A stretch of 64,000 nucleotides of DNA from Catellatospora tritici (GTDB lineage: Bacteria > Actinomycetota > Actinomycetes > Mycobacteriales > Micromonosporaceae), in the NCBI RefSeq assembly GCF_019083965.1, contig NZ_JAHRCY010000027.1:1-64000 (forward strand), written 5' to 3'. The notes beneath the pieces were generated by a model. The model saw nothing but the letters and a program-made list of their open reading frames with translations, was not told the DNA's origin and did not search any database. Made by a program: the position numbers and the translations under genes. This document shows, piece by piece, positions 1 through 9,365 of this stretch (position 1 is the first letter of the stretch; each line of letters opens with the position of its first letter).

Positions 1-4
1 TAGT

Positions 5-121
5 GTTACGGCGGCCATGGCGGAGGGGAAACGCCCGGCAACATTCCGAACCCGGAAGCTAAGCCCTCCAGCGCCGATGGTACTGCAACGGGGACGTTGT
101 GGGAGAGTAGGACGCCGCCGG
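5..121 (+). rRNA. rrf: 5S ribosomal RNA
   Basis: About 117 bases match the actinobacterial 5S rRNA pattern. The core motif ATTCCGAACCCGGAAGCTAA is present, followed by GCGCCGATGGTACTG. The terminal helix forms between CGGCGGC near base 9 and GCCGCCG near base 114. It is probably the last gene of an rRNA operon whose 16S and 23S lie left of the window. Ends are accurate to a few bases. Confidence 0.97.
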
Positions 122-136
122 ACAAACATCGCTGTT

Positions 137-167
137 CAAGGCCCATCCCTTTCCGGGGTGGGCCTTG
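137..167 (+). terminator. rRNA operon terminator
   Basis: A 12-bp stem, AAGGCCCATCCC against GGGGTGGGCCTT with one G-U pair, encloses a 5-base loop shortly after the 5S gene. The U tail is weak, as is usual in this GC-rich DNA. Confidence 0.75.
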
Positions 168-216
168 ACGCGTTTCCAGGGCACACACCACGACCACGAC
201 CTGACCCGCCGGGCGG

Positions 217-555
217 TCATGGACTTGTGGGCGTGTTCGACGGCGTGTCCCCACCCCATTGCTCACCGGCCAGGGCGCGATCCAGGGCGGCGCCGAGATC
301 CACGAACACCGGGCTGCCCCAGCGCGCGGTGAGCGCTTCCGTCAGCCGGTCGCGCATCTCTTCGAAGGCGCGAAGCGTCGGCTCCATGGCGTCGTACGCG
401 TCGTCGTCCCAGCAGTCCTGACTCTCCACCAGCATCGCGATGTGCAGCCCGGGTTCCGATACGCCGCCGTCGCGGCCTTCCTGATGCGCCGGAAACGGCT
501 CCGCGACGAGTCGTTCGGCCGTCGCAATCCAGGCGTCGATCTCCACGAACCGCAC
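217..555 (-). CDS. Hypothetical acidic protein (112 aa)
   Basis: A short soluble protein that I cannot assign to a family. It starts at a GTG (MRFVEIDAW) with no strong ribosome site; an in-frame GTG at 546 is an alternative. The product is acidic and mostly helical, with a DDDAYDAMEPT stretch in the middle and a Pro/Thr-rich end. No signal peptide or membrane segment is seen. It stands alone, convergent with the rRNA operon. Codon use with GC-rich third positions supports it as real, but its function is unknown. Confidence 0.6.
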   Translation of the reverse strand: MRFVEIDAWIATAERLVAEPFPAHQEGRDGGVSEPGLHIAMLVESQDCWDDDAYDAMEPTLRAFEEMRDRLTEALTARWGSPVFVDLGAALDRALAGEQWGGDTPSNTPTSP

Positions 556-650
556 GCTACCAACGGTTTCCCGGCCACTCGATCAGGAACCTGTGTCCAC
601 GACACACCGTCGAGCCGTGCCATAAGTTCATGATCGACGGGGAAAAGAGG

Positions 651-1373
651 CTAGCGGTGGAGGGTGGTGGTGCGGATTTGGAGGATGAGGGGGGTGGCTT
701 CGGCGGGGGTGCGGTTGGGGAACAGGGCCAGGGCGATGGTGCCGTTGTCGGCCCAGCCGCATACGGCGAGCTGGCCCTCGGGGCTGTCGGCGGAGCCGCA
801 CTTGACCACGCCGCCCAGGTCGCCGGGGTCGATCGACTGCAGGCCGGTGACGCCGCCGGTCTCGTCCTCCATCAGCTCGAGGACGGTGTCGAACTCACGC
901 TCGGGGCGCAGCAGGGAGGCCGCGCCGCCGAAGACCATGATGCTCTTGGACGGGCCGCCGGCCGGGTCGCTGTAGATGGCGCTGGCGGTGCGGTCCAGGT
1001 CGATGTCGGCCGCGAGCGCGGTCATCAGGTAGCCCGCAGTGTCCTTGGCCGCGTCGCTGTCGTCGCGGGTCAGGTCGCCGATGCGGTCGGGCATGGTGAG
1101 GGTGGAGTCCTTCTGCTGGACCACCCGCAGTGCGGTGGGGCCGACGAATACGACCGACAGCAGGGCGGCCACGCCGAGGGCGCCGAGCGTGATCAGCATG
1201 ACCTTGCGGCGACGGCCGGGCACCGGGGCGTCGTCGTCGGGCTCGTCGGTCATCTCGCCGGGCAGCAGGCGTACGGCGGGACGGGCGTAGGCGGGGATGC
1301 CGTCGCTGCCCGGGGCGGCGGAGCCGCCGGTGCCAGGGCCGTCTTCGGGACGTACCGTGGACTCGTCTGACAT
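651..1373 (-). CDS. Single-pass membrane protein, hypothetical (240 aa)
   Basis: The N-terminal ~55 residues are Pro/Gly/acidic and presumably cytoplasmic. A basic GRRRK stop-transfer stretch and one hydrophobic segment (about residues 58-82) follow, then an extracytoplasmic domain of about 155 residues with two cysteines that could form a disulfide. The ATG at 1373 is preceded by GAGAGGTGG, a good ribosome site. It is divergent from valS and shares a short ~85-base promoter region with it. No known catalytic motif is visible. Confidence 0.8.
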   Translation of the reverse strand: MSDESTVRPEDGPGTGGSAAPGSDGIPAYARPAVRLLPGEMTDEPDDDAPVPGRRRKVMLITLGALGVAALLSVVFVGPTALRVVQQKDSTLTMPDRIGDLTRDDSDAAKDTAGYLMTALAADIDLDRTASAIYSDPAGGPSKSIMVFGGAASLLRPEREFDTVLELMEDETGGVTGLQSIDPGDLGGVVKCGSADSPEGQLAVCGWADNGTIALALFPNRTPAEATPLILQIRTTTLHR

Positions 1374-1459
1374 TGCTGACCACCTCTCGCCGACTCGCGG
1401 AGCCTAGCAAGCGACGGCCTGCCAGCGGTGGACTCCCGACAGCTTCGTAGACTTGGCGC

Positions 1460-4090
1460 GTGACCGAAACCCAGCCGACGCGCGACGCGCGCGCATCCCA
1501 GCCTGTCGAACTCGCCGCCGCCTACACGCCCGGCGACGTAGAGCAGCGGCGGTACGAGCAGTGGGTATCGGCCGGGCACTTCGACGCTGACGCCAAGAGT
1601 GACAAGCCGCCGTTCGCCATCGTCATCCCGCCGCCGAACGTGACCGGTTCGCTGCACGTCGGCCACGCCCTCGATCACACCATTCAGGACTCGCTGATCC
1701 GCCGCAAGCGGATGCAGGGTTTCGAGGCGCTGTGGCTGCCCGGCATGGACCACGCCGGCATCGCGACCCAGAACGTGGTGGAGCGGCGTCTGGCCGCCGA
1801 CGGTCTGTCCCGTCACGACCTGGGCCGCGAGGCTTTCGTCGAGAAGGTGTGGCAGTGGAAGGCGGAGTCGGGCGGGGCGATCCTGGGCCAGATGCGGCGC
1901 CTGGGCGACTCGGTGGACTGGTCGCGTGAGCGTTTCACCATGGACGAGGGCCTGTCGCGGGCCGTGCAGACCATCTTCAAGCGGCTGTACGACGACGGCC
2001 TGATCTACCGCGCCGAGCGCATCATCAACTGGTGCCCGCGCTGCCTGACCGCGCTGAGCGACATCGAGGTGGAGCACACCGACGACGAGGGCGAGCTCGT
2101 CTCGATCCGGTACAGCGACGAGATCGTGGTCGCCACCACCCGGGCCGAGACGATGCTGGGCGACACCGCGGTGGCGGTGCACCCCGACGACGAGCGGTAC
2201 CGGCACCTGATCGGCACCGAGGTGGAGCTGCCGCTGACCGGCCGCCGCATCCCGATCGTCGGCGACGCGCACGTGGATCCGGCGTTCGGCACCGGCTGCG
2301 TGAAGGTGACCCCGGCGCACGACCCGAACGACTTCGAGATCGGGCAGCGGCACAACCTGCCCTCGATCACGATGATGGACGAGCGGGCGATCATCACGGT
2401 GCACGGCCCGTTCCAGGGGCTGGACCGGTACGAGGCGCGGCCCGCCGTCGTGGCGGCACTGCGCGAGCTGGGCCTGATCGTGGCCGAGAAGCGGCCGTAC
2501 GTGCACGCGGTGGGGCACTGCTCGCGCTGCAAGACGACGGTGGAGCCGCGGCTGTCGCTGCAGTGGTTCGTCAACACCGGCCCGCTGGCCAAGGCGGCCG
2601 GGGACGCGGTGCGCGACGGCCGGGTGCGGGTCGAGCCCGCCGAGCTGAGCAAGCGTTACTTCGCCTGGGTCGACAACATGCACGACTGGTGCATCTCGCG
2701 CCAGCTGTGGTGGGGCCACCGCATCCCGGTCTGGTACGGCCCGGATGGCGAGGTCGTCTGCGTGGGCCCCGATGACCAGGTGCCGTCGAGTGAGGGCTGG
2801 CGTCAGGACGAGGACGTGCTCGACACGTGGTTCTCCTCGGCGCTGTGGCCGTTCTCGACGCTGGGCTGGCCGGAGCAGACCGCCGACCTGGCGAAGTTCT
2901 ACCCCACCAGCGTCCTGGTCACCGGCTACGACATCCTGTTCTTCTGGGTCGCCCGGATGATGATGTTCGGCCTGTACGCGATGGACGGCAAGCAGCCTTT
3001 CGATGTCGTCGCCCTGCACGGCATGGTGCGCGACCAGTTCGGCAAGAAGATGAGCAAGTCCTTCGGCAACGTGGTCGACCCGCTGGACTGGATCGACCGG
3101 TTCGGCGCCGACGCGACCCGATTCACGCTGGCCCGGGGCGCCAACCCCGGCTCGGACGTGCCGGTGTCGGAGGAGTGGTGCCAGGGCTCGCGCAACTTCT
3201 GCAACAAGCTCTGGAACGCGACCCGGTTCGCGCTGCTCAACGGCGCACACACCGAGGGGCCGCTGCCGACCGAGTTGTCGACGATCGACCGGTGGATCCT
3301 GTCCCGGCTGCAGCACACCATCGCCGAGGTCGACGAGCACTTCGAGGGGTACGAGTTCGCGAAGGTCTGCGACAGCCTGTTCCACTTCGCCTGGGACGAC
3401 GTCTGCGACTGGTACGTGGAGCTGGCCAAGCCGGTGCTGACCGGCGCGGACGCGGCCGCCGCCGACCGGACCCGGCGGGTGCTCGGGCACGTGCTCGACC
3501 AGCTGCTCAAGCTGCTGCACCCGGTCATCCCGTTCGTCACCGACGAGCTGTGGTGCGCGCTGCACGGGCTCGAGGGCGACGCGTCGATCATGGTGTCGGC
3601 GTGGCCGTCGGCCGACCCGGCGCTGGTGGACGACGCGGCCGAGGCCGAGCTGGAGACGCTGCAGCGGGTCGTCACCGAGGTGCGCCGGTTCCGCGCCGAC
3701 CAGGGTCTCAAGCCGGGCCAGCGGGTCGCGGCGAGCCTGGACGGGCTGGCCGGGGCGGGCATCGCCGCGCACGAGCCGCTGATCCGCTTCCTGGCCCGGC
3801 TGGAGGAGCCCGGTGACGGGTTCACCGCCACCGGCACGGTCGCGGTCGCGGGCGGCGTCACCGTCGCGCTGGACACCCGGGGCACCATCGACGTGGCCGC
3901 CGAGCGGGCTCGCCTGACCAAGGACCGGGCCGCCGCCGAGAAGGAGATCGCGCAGGCTACCGGCAAGCTGGGCAACGAGGGCTTCCTGGCCAAGGCGCCC
4001 GAGCAGGTGGTCACCAAGCTGCGCGAGCGGCTCGCGACGGCACAAGCCGACCTGACTCGCATCGACGCGGCGCTGGCGACGCTAGGGTGA
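1460..4090 (+). CDS. valS: Valine-tRNA ligase
   Basis: Charges tRNA(Val) with valine in the cytoplasm. This is a class I synthetase of 876 aa, the usual length. The HIGH signature is seen as HVGH (about residues 66-69, in PPNVTGSLHVGHAL) and the KMSKS loop at about residue 529 (GKKMSKSFGN). The CP1 editing domain (TRAETMLGDTAVAVHP) lies between them. The C-terminal ~70 residues form the Val-specific coiled-coil arm rich in Ala, Glu and Lys. It starts with GTG. Its stop overlaps the GTG of folC (GTGA), so the two are probably translationally coupled. Confidence 0.98.
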   Translation: MTETQPTRDARASQPVELAAAYTPGDVEQRRYEQWVSAGHFDADAKSDKPPFAIVIPPPNVTGSLHVGHALDHTIQDSLIRRKRMQGFEALWLPGMDHAGIATQNVVERRLAADGLSRHDLGREAFVEKVWQWKAESGGAILGQMRRLGDSVDWSRERFTMDEGLSRAVQTIFKRLYDDGLIYRAERIINWCPRCLTALSDIEVEHTDDEGELVSIRYSDEIVVATTRAETMLGDTAVAVHPDDERYRHLIGTEVELPLTGRRIPIVGDAHVDPAFGTGCVKVTPAHDPNDFEIGQRHNLPSITMMDERAIITVHGPFQGLDRYEARPAVVAALRELGLIVAEKRPYVHAVGHCSRCKTTVEPRLSLQWFVNTGPLAKAAGDAVRDGRVRVEPAELSKRYFAWVDNMHDWCISRQLWWGHRIPVWYGPDGEVVCVGPDDQVPSSEGWRQDEDVLDTWFSSALWPFSTLGWPEQTADLAKFYPTSVLVTGYDILFFWVARMMMFGLYAMDGKQPFDVVALHGMVRDQFGKKMSKSFGNVVDPLDWIDRFGADATRFTLARGANPGSDVPVSEEWCQGSRNFCNKLWNATRFALLNGAHTEGPLPTELSTIDRWILSRLQHTIAEVDEHFEGYEFAKVCDSLFHFAWDDVCDWYVELAKPVLTGADAAAADRTRRVLGHVLDQLLKLLHPVIPFVTDELWCALHGLEGDASIMVSAWPSADPALVDDAAEAELETLQRVVTEVRRFRADQGLKPGQRVAASLDGLAGAGIAAHEPLIRFLARLEEPGDGFTATGTVAVAGGVTVALDTRGTIDVAAERARLTKDRAAAEKEIAQATGKLGNEGFLAKAPEQVVTKLRERLATAQADLTRIDAALATLG

Positions 4091-5451
4091 CATCTGTGAG
4101 CTCATCCGCCCGTGAGGGCGCGAACGAACCGACGTACGCCGAGGTGGAGGCCGCGCTGAACAAGCGTGGCTTCACCCGGATGGTGTTCGACCTCGGGCGC
4201 ATCGAGGAGCTGCTGGACGTGCTCGGCAGCCCGCAGCGGGCGTACCCGTCGATCCACCTGACCGGCACCAACGGCAAGACCTCCACCGCCCGGATGATCG
4301 ACAGCCTGCTGCGCGCGCACGGGCTGCACACCGGCCGGTACACCAGCCCGCACCTGGAGACGGTCCGCGAGCGGATCAGCCTGGACGGCGAGCCGGTCGA
4401 CGAGGAGCGCTTCACCGCGGTCTACCAGGAGGTCGGGCCGGTCGCCGAGCTGCTGGACGCCCGCAGCGACGAGCCGCTGACGTACTTCGACCTGACCACG
4501 GCGCTGGCGTTCGCGACGTTCGCCGACGCGCCCGTGGACGTGGCCGTGGTGGAGGTGGGTCTCGGCGGCGCCGAGGACGCCACCAACGTGCTGCACGCCG
4601 GGGTCACCGTGATCACGCCGATCGGGCTGGACCACACCGAGTGGCTCGGCGACACGGTCGAGGACATCGCGCTGGCCAAGTCGGGCATCGTGCACGAGGG
4701 CTCGACCCTGATCTGCGCCGCGCAGCCGGAGGAGGCGCTGGAGCCGATCCTGGACCGCTGTGCCGAGGTCGGCGCGACCATCGCCCGCGAGGGCAGCGAG
4801 TTCGGGGTGCTGGACCGCAACCTGGCCCTGGGCGGCCAGGTGCTGCGACTGCAGGGCCTGGGCGGGGTGTACGACGAGATCTTCCTGCCCCTGCACGGCG
4901 CCCACCAGGCACAGAACGCCGCCGTGGCGCTCGCCGCGGTTGAGGCGTTCCTGGGTGCGGGCAAGAGCCGCCAGCTCGAAATCGATCTGGTCCGCGAGGG
5001 CTTCGCCACGACGTCGTCGCCGGGGCGGCTGGAGCGGGTGCGCAACGCCCCGACGGTGCTGCTCGACGCCGCGCACAACCCGCACGGCATGGCCGCCACG
5101 GTCACCGCGCTGGGCGACGAGTTCTCGTTCCGGCGCCTGGTCGCCGTCGTCGGCATGCTCGCCGACAAGGACGTGGCGGGCGTGCTGGAGCTGCTGGAAC
5201 CGGTCGCCGACGAGATCGTCTGCACCCGCAACTCCTCACCCCGGGCCATGCCCGCCGAGCAGTTGGGCGAGCTCGCCCGCGAGTTCTTCGGCGAGGACCG
5301 GGTGCACGTGCACACCGAGCTGCCCGACGCGATCGAGGCGGCGGTGGCGCTGGCCGAGGAGGACGTCGACGCCGGCATCAGCGGGGTCGGGGTGCTGATC
5401 ACCGGCTCGGTGGTGACCGTCGCCGACGCGCGGCGGCTGCTGCGCCGGTGA
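4087..5451 (+). CDS. folC: Bifunctional folylpolyglutamate synthase/dihydrofolate synthase
   Basis: Adds glutamate to dihydropteroate and to folates, a late step of folate synthesis and retention. It is an ATP-dependent Mur-ligase-type enzyme of 454 aa. The P-loop is LTGTNGKTSTARM (about residues 58-70), and the Mur-family DHTEWLGDT and LDAAHNPHG motifs follow. The GTG start overlaps the valS stop by 4 bases; a second GTG at 4096 (VSSSAREG) is an alternative. valS-folC adjacency is common in actinobacteria. The DUF4233 gene follows after about 20 bases and probably shares the transcript. Confidence 0.97.
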   Translation: MTSVSSSAREGANEPTYAEVEAALNKRGFTRMVFDLGRIEELLDVLGSPQRAYPSIHLTGTNGKTSTARMIDSLLRAHGLHTGRYTSPHLETVRERISLDGEPVDEERFTAVYQEVGPVAELLDARSDEPLTYFDLTTALAFATFADAPVDVAVVEVGLGGAEDATNVLHAGVTVITPIGLDHTEWLGDTVEDIALAKSGIVHEGSTLICAAQPEEALEPILDRCAEVGATIAREGSEFGVLDRNLALGGQVLRLQGLGGVYDEIFLPLHGAHQAQNAAVALAAVEAFLGAGKSRQLEIDLVREGFATTSSPGRLERVRNAPTVLLDAAHNPHGMAATVTALGDEFSFRRLVAVVGMLADKDVAGVLELLEPVADEIVCTRNSSPRAMPAEQLGELAREFFGEDRVHVHTELPDAIEAAVALAEEDVDAGISGVGVLITGSVVTVADARRLLRR

Positions 5452-5473
5452 ACAGGCGAGACGGGGGTATCCG

Positions 5474-5920
5474 ATGACCAGACCGGGCGAGGCGGCGGCG
5501 GGGGCCGCACCGGAGGGTCCGGCCGGGCACACGCCCGGCGAGGCGCCCGAGCGCGAGCTGCACCTCACCCTGGGCGGCAAGCCGAGCGGGCTGCGCAACC
5601 CGTCGAAGGCGGTGCGCGGACTGGGCGCGGGCCTGCTGGTGATGGAGGCGCTGGTGCTGCTGCTGGCGCTGCTGCCGATCCGGATGCTGGGGTCACCGTC
5701 GGGCAGCAGCCTGAGCATGGCCGTGGTGTTGGGTGCGGTGCTGGCCGCCGTACTCATCACCGGGACGCTGGGCCACCGCTGGGGCTGGTGGCTGGGCTCG
5801 CTGTTCCAGGTGGGTCTGATCGCGCTCGGATTCCTGCACTGGGCGTTCGCCGCGGTCGGCGTGGTGTTCGGCCTGGTCTGGGTGTACGTGCTGCACACCC
5901 GCCGCACCATCCTGAGCTGA
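5474..5920 (+). CDS. DUF4233 membrane protein
   Basis: A 148-aa protein with a ~45-residue hydrophilic N-terminus followed by three or four hydrophobic segments (about residues 50-72, 77-96 and 100-137). It matches the small DUF4233 integral membrane family that sits directly downstream of folC in many actinobacteria. No biochemical role is known for the family, and the conserved position is the only hint of a link to folate metabolism. ATG start 22 bases after folC, with GGGGGTATCCG upstream. Confidence 0.85.
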   Translation: MTRPGEAAAGAAPEGPAGHTPGEAPERELHLTLGGKPSGLRNPSKAVRGLGAGLLVMEALVLLLALLPIRMLGSPSGSSLSMAVVLGAVLAAVLITGTLGHRWGWWLGSLFQVGLIALGFLHWAFAAVGVVFGLVWVYVLHTRRTILS

Positions 5921-5943
5921 CCGAGACACTCCGCCGACCCGAC

Positions 5944-7413
5944 TCAGGCCGCCTTGGCCTTCCATTCGATGATGCCGATGCCGTGGCCGTCGGGGTCCTT
6001 GAACGAAGCGGCCCACAGCTCCAGCCGCTCGCCCTGGTTGACCACGCGCGGGGCGAAGCCGAACTTGACGCCGCGCACCTTGAGCTCCTCGTACACCGCG
6101 TCGACGTCGCTGACCTCCAGGTTGAGATGCACCAGGCGGCGGTTCACGGGGCTGGGCTCGTTGGCCTTGCGCAGCACGATCCGGGTCTCGCCCGAGGCGA
6201 GCACGAGGTTGCCGGGCCCGCCGTCGACCTCGTAGAAGCCGAGCAGGTCGTGGTAGAAGGCGCGGGACCGGTCCAGGTCGCTGACCAGGAGCGTGATGCC
6301 GACGCCGTGGATGGAGCTGGCCACCGCCGGACGGGCTTGCGGGCTGGCGATCAGTAGCTCGTCGACGCCGGCGGTTTGGGCCGCCGGGACCGGCTCCGGC
6401 TGGGCGGGAGGCTCGGGCGCGGCGGGCGCGGCGGGCGCGGCGGCTGCGGGCGCGGACGGCGCGGCGGGCTCGGGCACGTCGGAGAAGTCGATGGCGCTGA
6501 CGTCGCCGAGCGGGGGCTGCCGCGGCGCGGGCACGTCGGCGACGAGTTCGCCCTCCAGCACGGCCGTGGCCGCGTCGGCGCGCCGGTGGTGCGGGCTGGG
6601 GCGCCGCGACAGCGGCTCCAGCGTGCCGTCGATCGGCGCCGCCCCGGCCGAGGGCGAGGTCGGCGCGGCCGGTGTGGGCGGGCGGGGCGGCTCGCGGTGG
6701 GCCCGGTCGGCGTCGACCGGCATGGCCGAGACCGGCACCGCCTCGACGGGCACCGCCGAGACCGGCACGGCGTCCAGGTCGACCGGGTCGTCGTCGCGGT
6801 AGCCGACGTATGTCTCGTCGCTGCGGCCGGCGAAGTCGTAGTAGGCGTCATACGGGTCGTAGTCGTCGTCGATGTGGTGCGGGTCGACGTAGTGCTGCTC
6901 CTCGTAGCCGCCGTCGTAGGTGGGGGCGTGCGGGTCGTCCTCGACGTAGGTGCCGCTCAGATCGGCGGAGTAGCGCTCGCCGTGCGTGCCGACCCGGTCC
7001 CACTGGATTTTGATGCGGCGGGCGTCGCCGACCGCGACCAGGACCGGCAGGGTGTCGCCCACATCGGGCCACTTGAGCACCTGCACCTTGGGGTCGATCA
7101 TGTTGACCGTCTGGCCCGGGTGGCCCGGGGCGTCCAGCAGCACCTGCATCTCGCAGCGGCCGTAATCGGCGTGTGGTGGGTCGGAGACCTTGACCACGTG
7201 GATCGTGCCCGCGACGAACGCCTTGTCGGCGCCGCGCATCGACGCGGTGGTCAGCAGTGCGACGGCCACGACCAGCATCGCCGCGCCGACAGCCCCCAGC
7301 GGCCAACTGGCCATGCCGGCCGACATCGAGATGACGAACAGGCCCAGCGCGCCAAGGCAGACCGCGATGGTGACCCTGCCCGGCCGGACCGGTTTGCGCC
7401 CCAACCGTGCCAA
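5944..7413 (-). CDS. Two-TM membrane protein with C-terminal VOC (glyoxalase-like) domain
   Basis: The 489-aa product has three parts. Residues ~12-60 form two membrane helices. Residues ~65-150 form a small globular domain (GTIHVVKVSDPPHADYGRCEMQV), and a long acidic then Pro/Ala-rich linker with repeated PVSAVPVEAVPVSAMPV units follows. The last ~125 residues are a vicinal-oxygen-chelate domain (IHGVGITLLVSDLDRSRAFYHDLLGFYEVDG to FKDPDGHGIGIIEWK). VOC domains are usually free-standing metal enzymes or antibiotic-binding proteins, so a membrane tether is unusual. The metal-ligand set is not certain from sequence alone. The start is TTG, supported by AGGGGAGG 6 bases upstream. Confidence 0.85.
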   Translation of the reverse strand: MARLGRKPVRPGRVTIAVCLGALGLFVISMSAGMASWPLGAVGAAMLVVAVALLTTASMRGADKAFVAGTIHVVKVSDPPHADYGRCEMQVLLDAPGHPGQTVNMIDPKVQVLKWPDVGDTLPVLVAVGDARRIKIQWDRVGTHGERYSADLSGTYVEDDPHAPTYDGGYEEQHYVDPHHIDDDYDPYDAYYDFAGRSDETYVGYRDDDPVDLDAVPVSAVPVEAVPVSAMPVDADRAHREPPRPPTPAAPTSPSAGAAPIDGTLEPLSRRPSPHHRRADAATAVLEGELVADVPAPRQPPLGDVSAIDFSDVPEPAAPSAPAAAAPAAPAAPEPPAQPEPVPAAQTAGVDELLIASPQARPAVASSIHGVGITLLVSDLDRSRAFYHDLLGFYEVDGGPGNLVLASGETRIVLRKANEPSPVNRRLVHLNLEVSDVDAVYEELKVRGVKFGFAPRVVNQGERLELWAASFKDPDGHGIGIIEWKAKAA

Positions 7414-7596
7414 GCTCGGCCTCCCCTATCCAAGTGGCGCTGGGCAGTGCGAGTCGTCCCCCACAGCCCGCCGTCACGCGGCGACGCTGTGTCCTCATGG
7501 CAACCATAGGCGGGTCCGTCGATCGAGGAAAGTGCAGGCGGGTAGGCTGGTGAACCGACCTCGCATCGCCGCAGGTCGGAACATGTGTCGCGTTCA

Positions 7597-7604
7597 AGGA
7601 GGAG
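7597..7604 (+). promoter_or_regulatory. Strong Shine-Dalgarno of ndk
   Basis: AAGGAGGA lies directly before the GTG at 7608 and fixes the ndk start. Confidence 0.85.
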
Positions 7605-7607
7605 TCT

Positions 7608-8018
7608 GTGTCGGAACGTTCGCTCGTACTGATCAAGCCCGATGCCGTACGCCGTGGCCTGGTGGGCGAGATCGTGACGCGGTTCGAGCGCAAGGGCCTG
7701 AACCTCGACGCCCTCGTGCTGCGGACCATGGACGCCGACCTGGCCGACGCGCACTACGCCGAGCACGTGGAGAAGGCGTTCTACCCGCCGCTGAAGACGT
7801 TCATGACCTCCGGTCCGCTGGTGGCCGCGATCGTCTCCGGCGACCAGGCGATCGCCGTGATCCGGGCGCTGGTCGGCGCGACCGACGGCCGGGCCGCGGC
7901 CGCGGGCACCATCCGGGGGGACCTGTCGCTGTCCAATCGCGAGAACCTCGTGCACGCCTCCGACTCGACCGAGTCGGCCGAGCGCGAGATCAAGCTCTGG
8001 TTCCCCGAACTGTCGTAA
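7608..8018 (+). CDS. ndk: Nucleoside diphosphate kinase
   Basis: Transfers the gamma phosphate of ATP to other nucleoside diphosphates through a phospho-histidine. It has 136 aa, the normal length. The catalytic histidine is H116 in NRENLVHASDS, where most family members read NLVHGSDS. The N-terminal SERSLVLIKPDAVRRGLVG motif and the GPLVA/GATD segments are intact. It starts at GTG behind a strong ribosome site. It commonly follows folC/DUF4233 in actinobacteria; here the inverted VOC-fusion gene sits between them. Confidence 0.98.
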   Translation: MSERSLVLIKPDAVRRGLVGEIVTRFERKGLNLDALVLRTMDADLADAHYAEHVEKAFYPPLKTFMTSGPLVAAIVSGDQAIAVIRALVGATDGRAAAAGTIRGDLSLSNRENLVHASDSTESAEREIKLWFPELS

Positions 8019-8039
8019 CCCGCCCCTACGGTGGCCGTC

Positions 8040-9365
8040 ATGTCGACAGCCACCTACGCGTACCGCGGTGCCTCGGCGCTGACCCCGGACGGCCTCGGCC
8101 TGAGCACCTCCGGCGGCCCGAGCGCCAACCCGCGGTTCTTCCGGGGGTTCATGACCACCCCGCACACGGTCGCCCAGGGTCTGCTGGCCGTGGCGGAGGT
8201 GGCGCGTGCCCGCTACTTCCAGCCCGCGGACCGGGCCGCGAGCCTCGACCCGGTGGTCACCGGCTGCGAGGACATGCTGCGGTTCGAGTCGTTCAGCGGC
8301 TGCTGCGGGGTGTACGCGCGGATGGACGTGCTGCCCTCCGGTCTGGACGGTGAGCGGCCCGAGCACGGCACCACCAACGTCGACGTCAACGTGCCGCTGC
8401 AGGCGGCGCTGGCCCGCGTCGGCGGCGGCGACCCGCTGCACCTGGCCGTCGGCCCGCACGACCTGACCGTGTCCACCATGGACGGTGCCGTGGTGGAGCG
8501 CAAGGTCCCGCTGCCCGGCCGCTGGCTGCGCGGGTTCGCCCAGGTGCACGCGATGACCTCGGGCATGGAGCCGCGCGCGGTGGTGTCCGGCGCCGAGGCG
8601 GCCGGGTTCCTGCAGCGCCTGCCGCGCGAGCGGTCCGTGCTGTGGGCGGTGCCCGCCGGGCGGTCGCTGCGCCTGACCGCGCGCCCGGTGCCCGGCGCGG
8701 TGTGCCTGGCCGGAGCACAGCGGCTGGCCGCGCTGCGCGGCCTGGCCCGGCACGCGCTCACCCTCACCGTGTACGGCCCGACCGCCCGCCCCGGCAGCCC
8801 CGCGCTGGCCTCGGTCTGGGAACTGGCCACGCCCACGCTGCGGGTGTCGCTGACCCTGTCCCCGGAGCCCTACCGTGGCTTCTCCGGTGAGGGCGCGGTG
8901 CTGTCGGCGCTGGCCGCCGATGCGGTCGCCGACGCCGCCGACCAGGTCGGCGAGCTGCTGGCCACCGTGCCGACCCTCGACGTCGACGCGCTGGCCGTCG
9001 CCACCGGCCTGCCCGCCGAGCGGGTCCGTGCCGCGCTGGCGCTGCTGGGCACCGCCGGGCGGGTCGGCTACGACGTGGCCGAGACGACGTACTTCCACCG
9101 CGTCATGCCCTACGGCACCGACGCCGCCGAGAAGCTCAACCCGCGCCTGTCCGGCGCGAAGGCGCTCCTGGCGGCGGGCGCGGTCACCCTCGGCCCCGAC
9201 GTCGCCCACGTACGCGGCAACGAGGGTGTCTACCAGGTGCGGCTGGAGGGGGGCGTCCCGGTCGGGTGCACCTGCGTGTGGTGGGGACGGCACCGGGGCA
9301 CCCGGGGGCCGTGCCGCCACCAGTTGGCCACCCGCCTGCACCTGGACGCGACGGTGCCGCGATGA
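8040..9365 (+). CDS. SWIM zinc-finger family protein
   Basis: A 441-aa protein with a C-terminal SWIM motif of the form CxC...CxH (CTCVWWGRHRGTRGPCRH, about 20 residues before the end). SWIM fingers bind zinc and are thought to mediate DNA or protein contacts. The rest is a β-rich and helical region without catalytic motifs. The ATG at 8040 is preferred over the GTG at 8031. Its stop overlaps the ATG of the next gene (ATGA), so the two are coupled. In other actinobacteria SWIM genes of this kind sit beside MoxR/VWA or large DUF genes; only the large protein is present here. Confidence 0.85.
   Translation: MSTATYAYRGASALTPDGLGLSTSGGPSANPRFFRGFMTTPHTVAQGLLAVAEVARARYFQPADRAASLDPVVTGCEDMLRFESFSGCCGVYARMDVLPSGLDGERPEHGTTNVDVNVPLQAALARVGGGDPLHLAVGPHDLTVSTMDGAVVERKVPLPGRWLRGFAQVHAMTSGMEPRAVVSGAEAAGFLQRLPRERSVLWAVPAGRSLRLTARPVPGAVCLAGAQRLAALRGLARHALTLTVYGPTARPGSPALASVWELATPTLRVSLTLSPEPYRGFSGEGAVLSALAADAVADAADQVGELLATVPTLDVDALAVATGLPAERVRAALALLGTAGRVGYDVAETTYFHRVMPYGTDAAEKLNPRLSGAKALLAAGAVTLGPDVAHVRGNEGVYQVRLEGGVPVGCTCVWWGRHRGTRGPCRHQLATRLHLDATVPR

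Noticed and set aside
1250..4045. Long reading frame antisense to valS
   Set aside because: GC-rich third positions of valS leave the opposite strand open; the product is a low-complexity Arg/Gly/Leu/Val string with no start signal or family.
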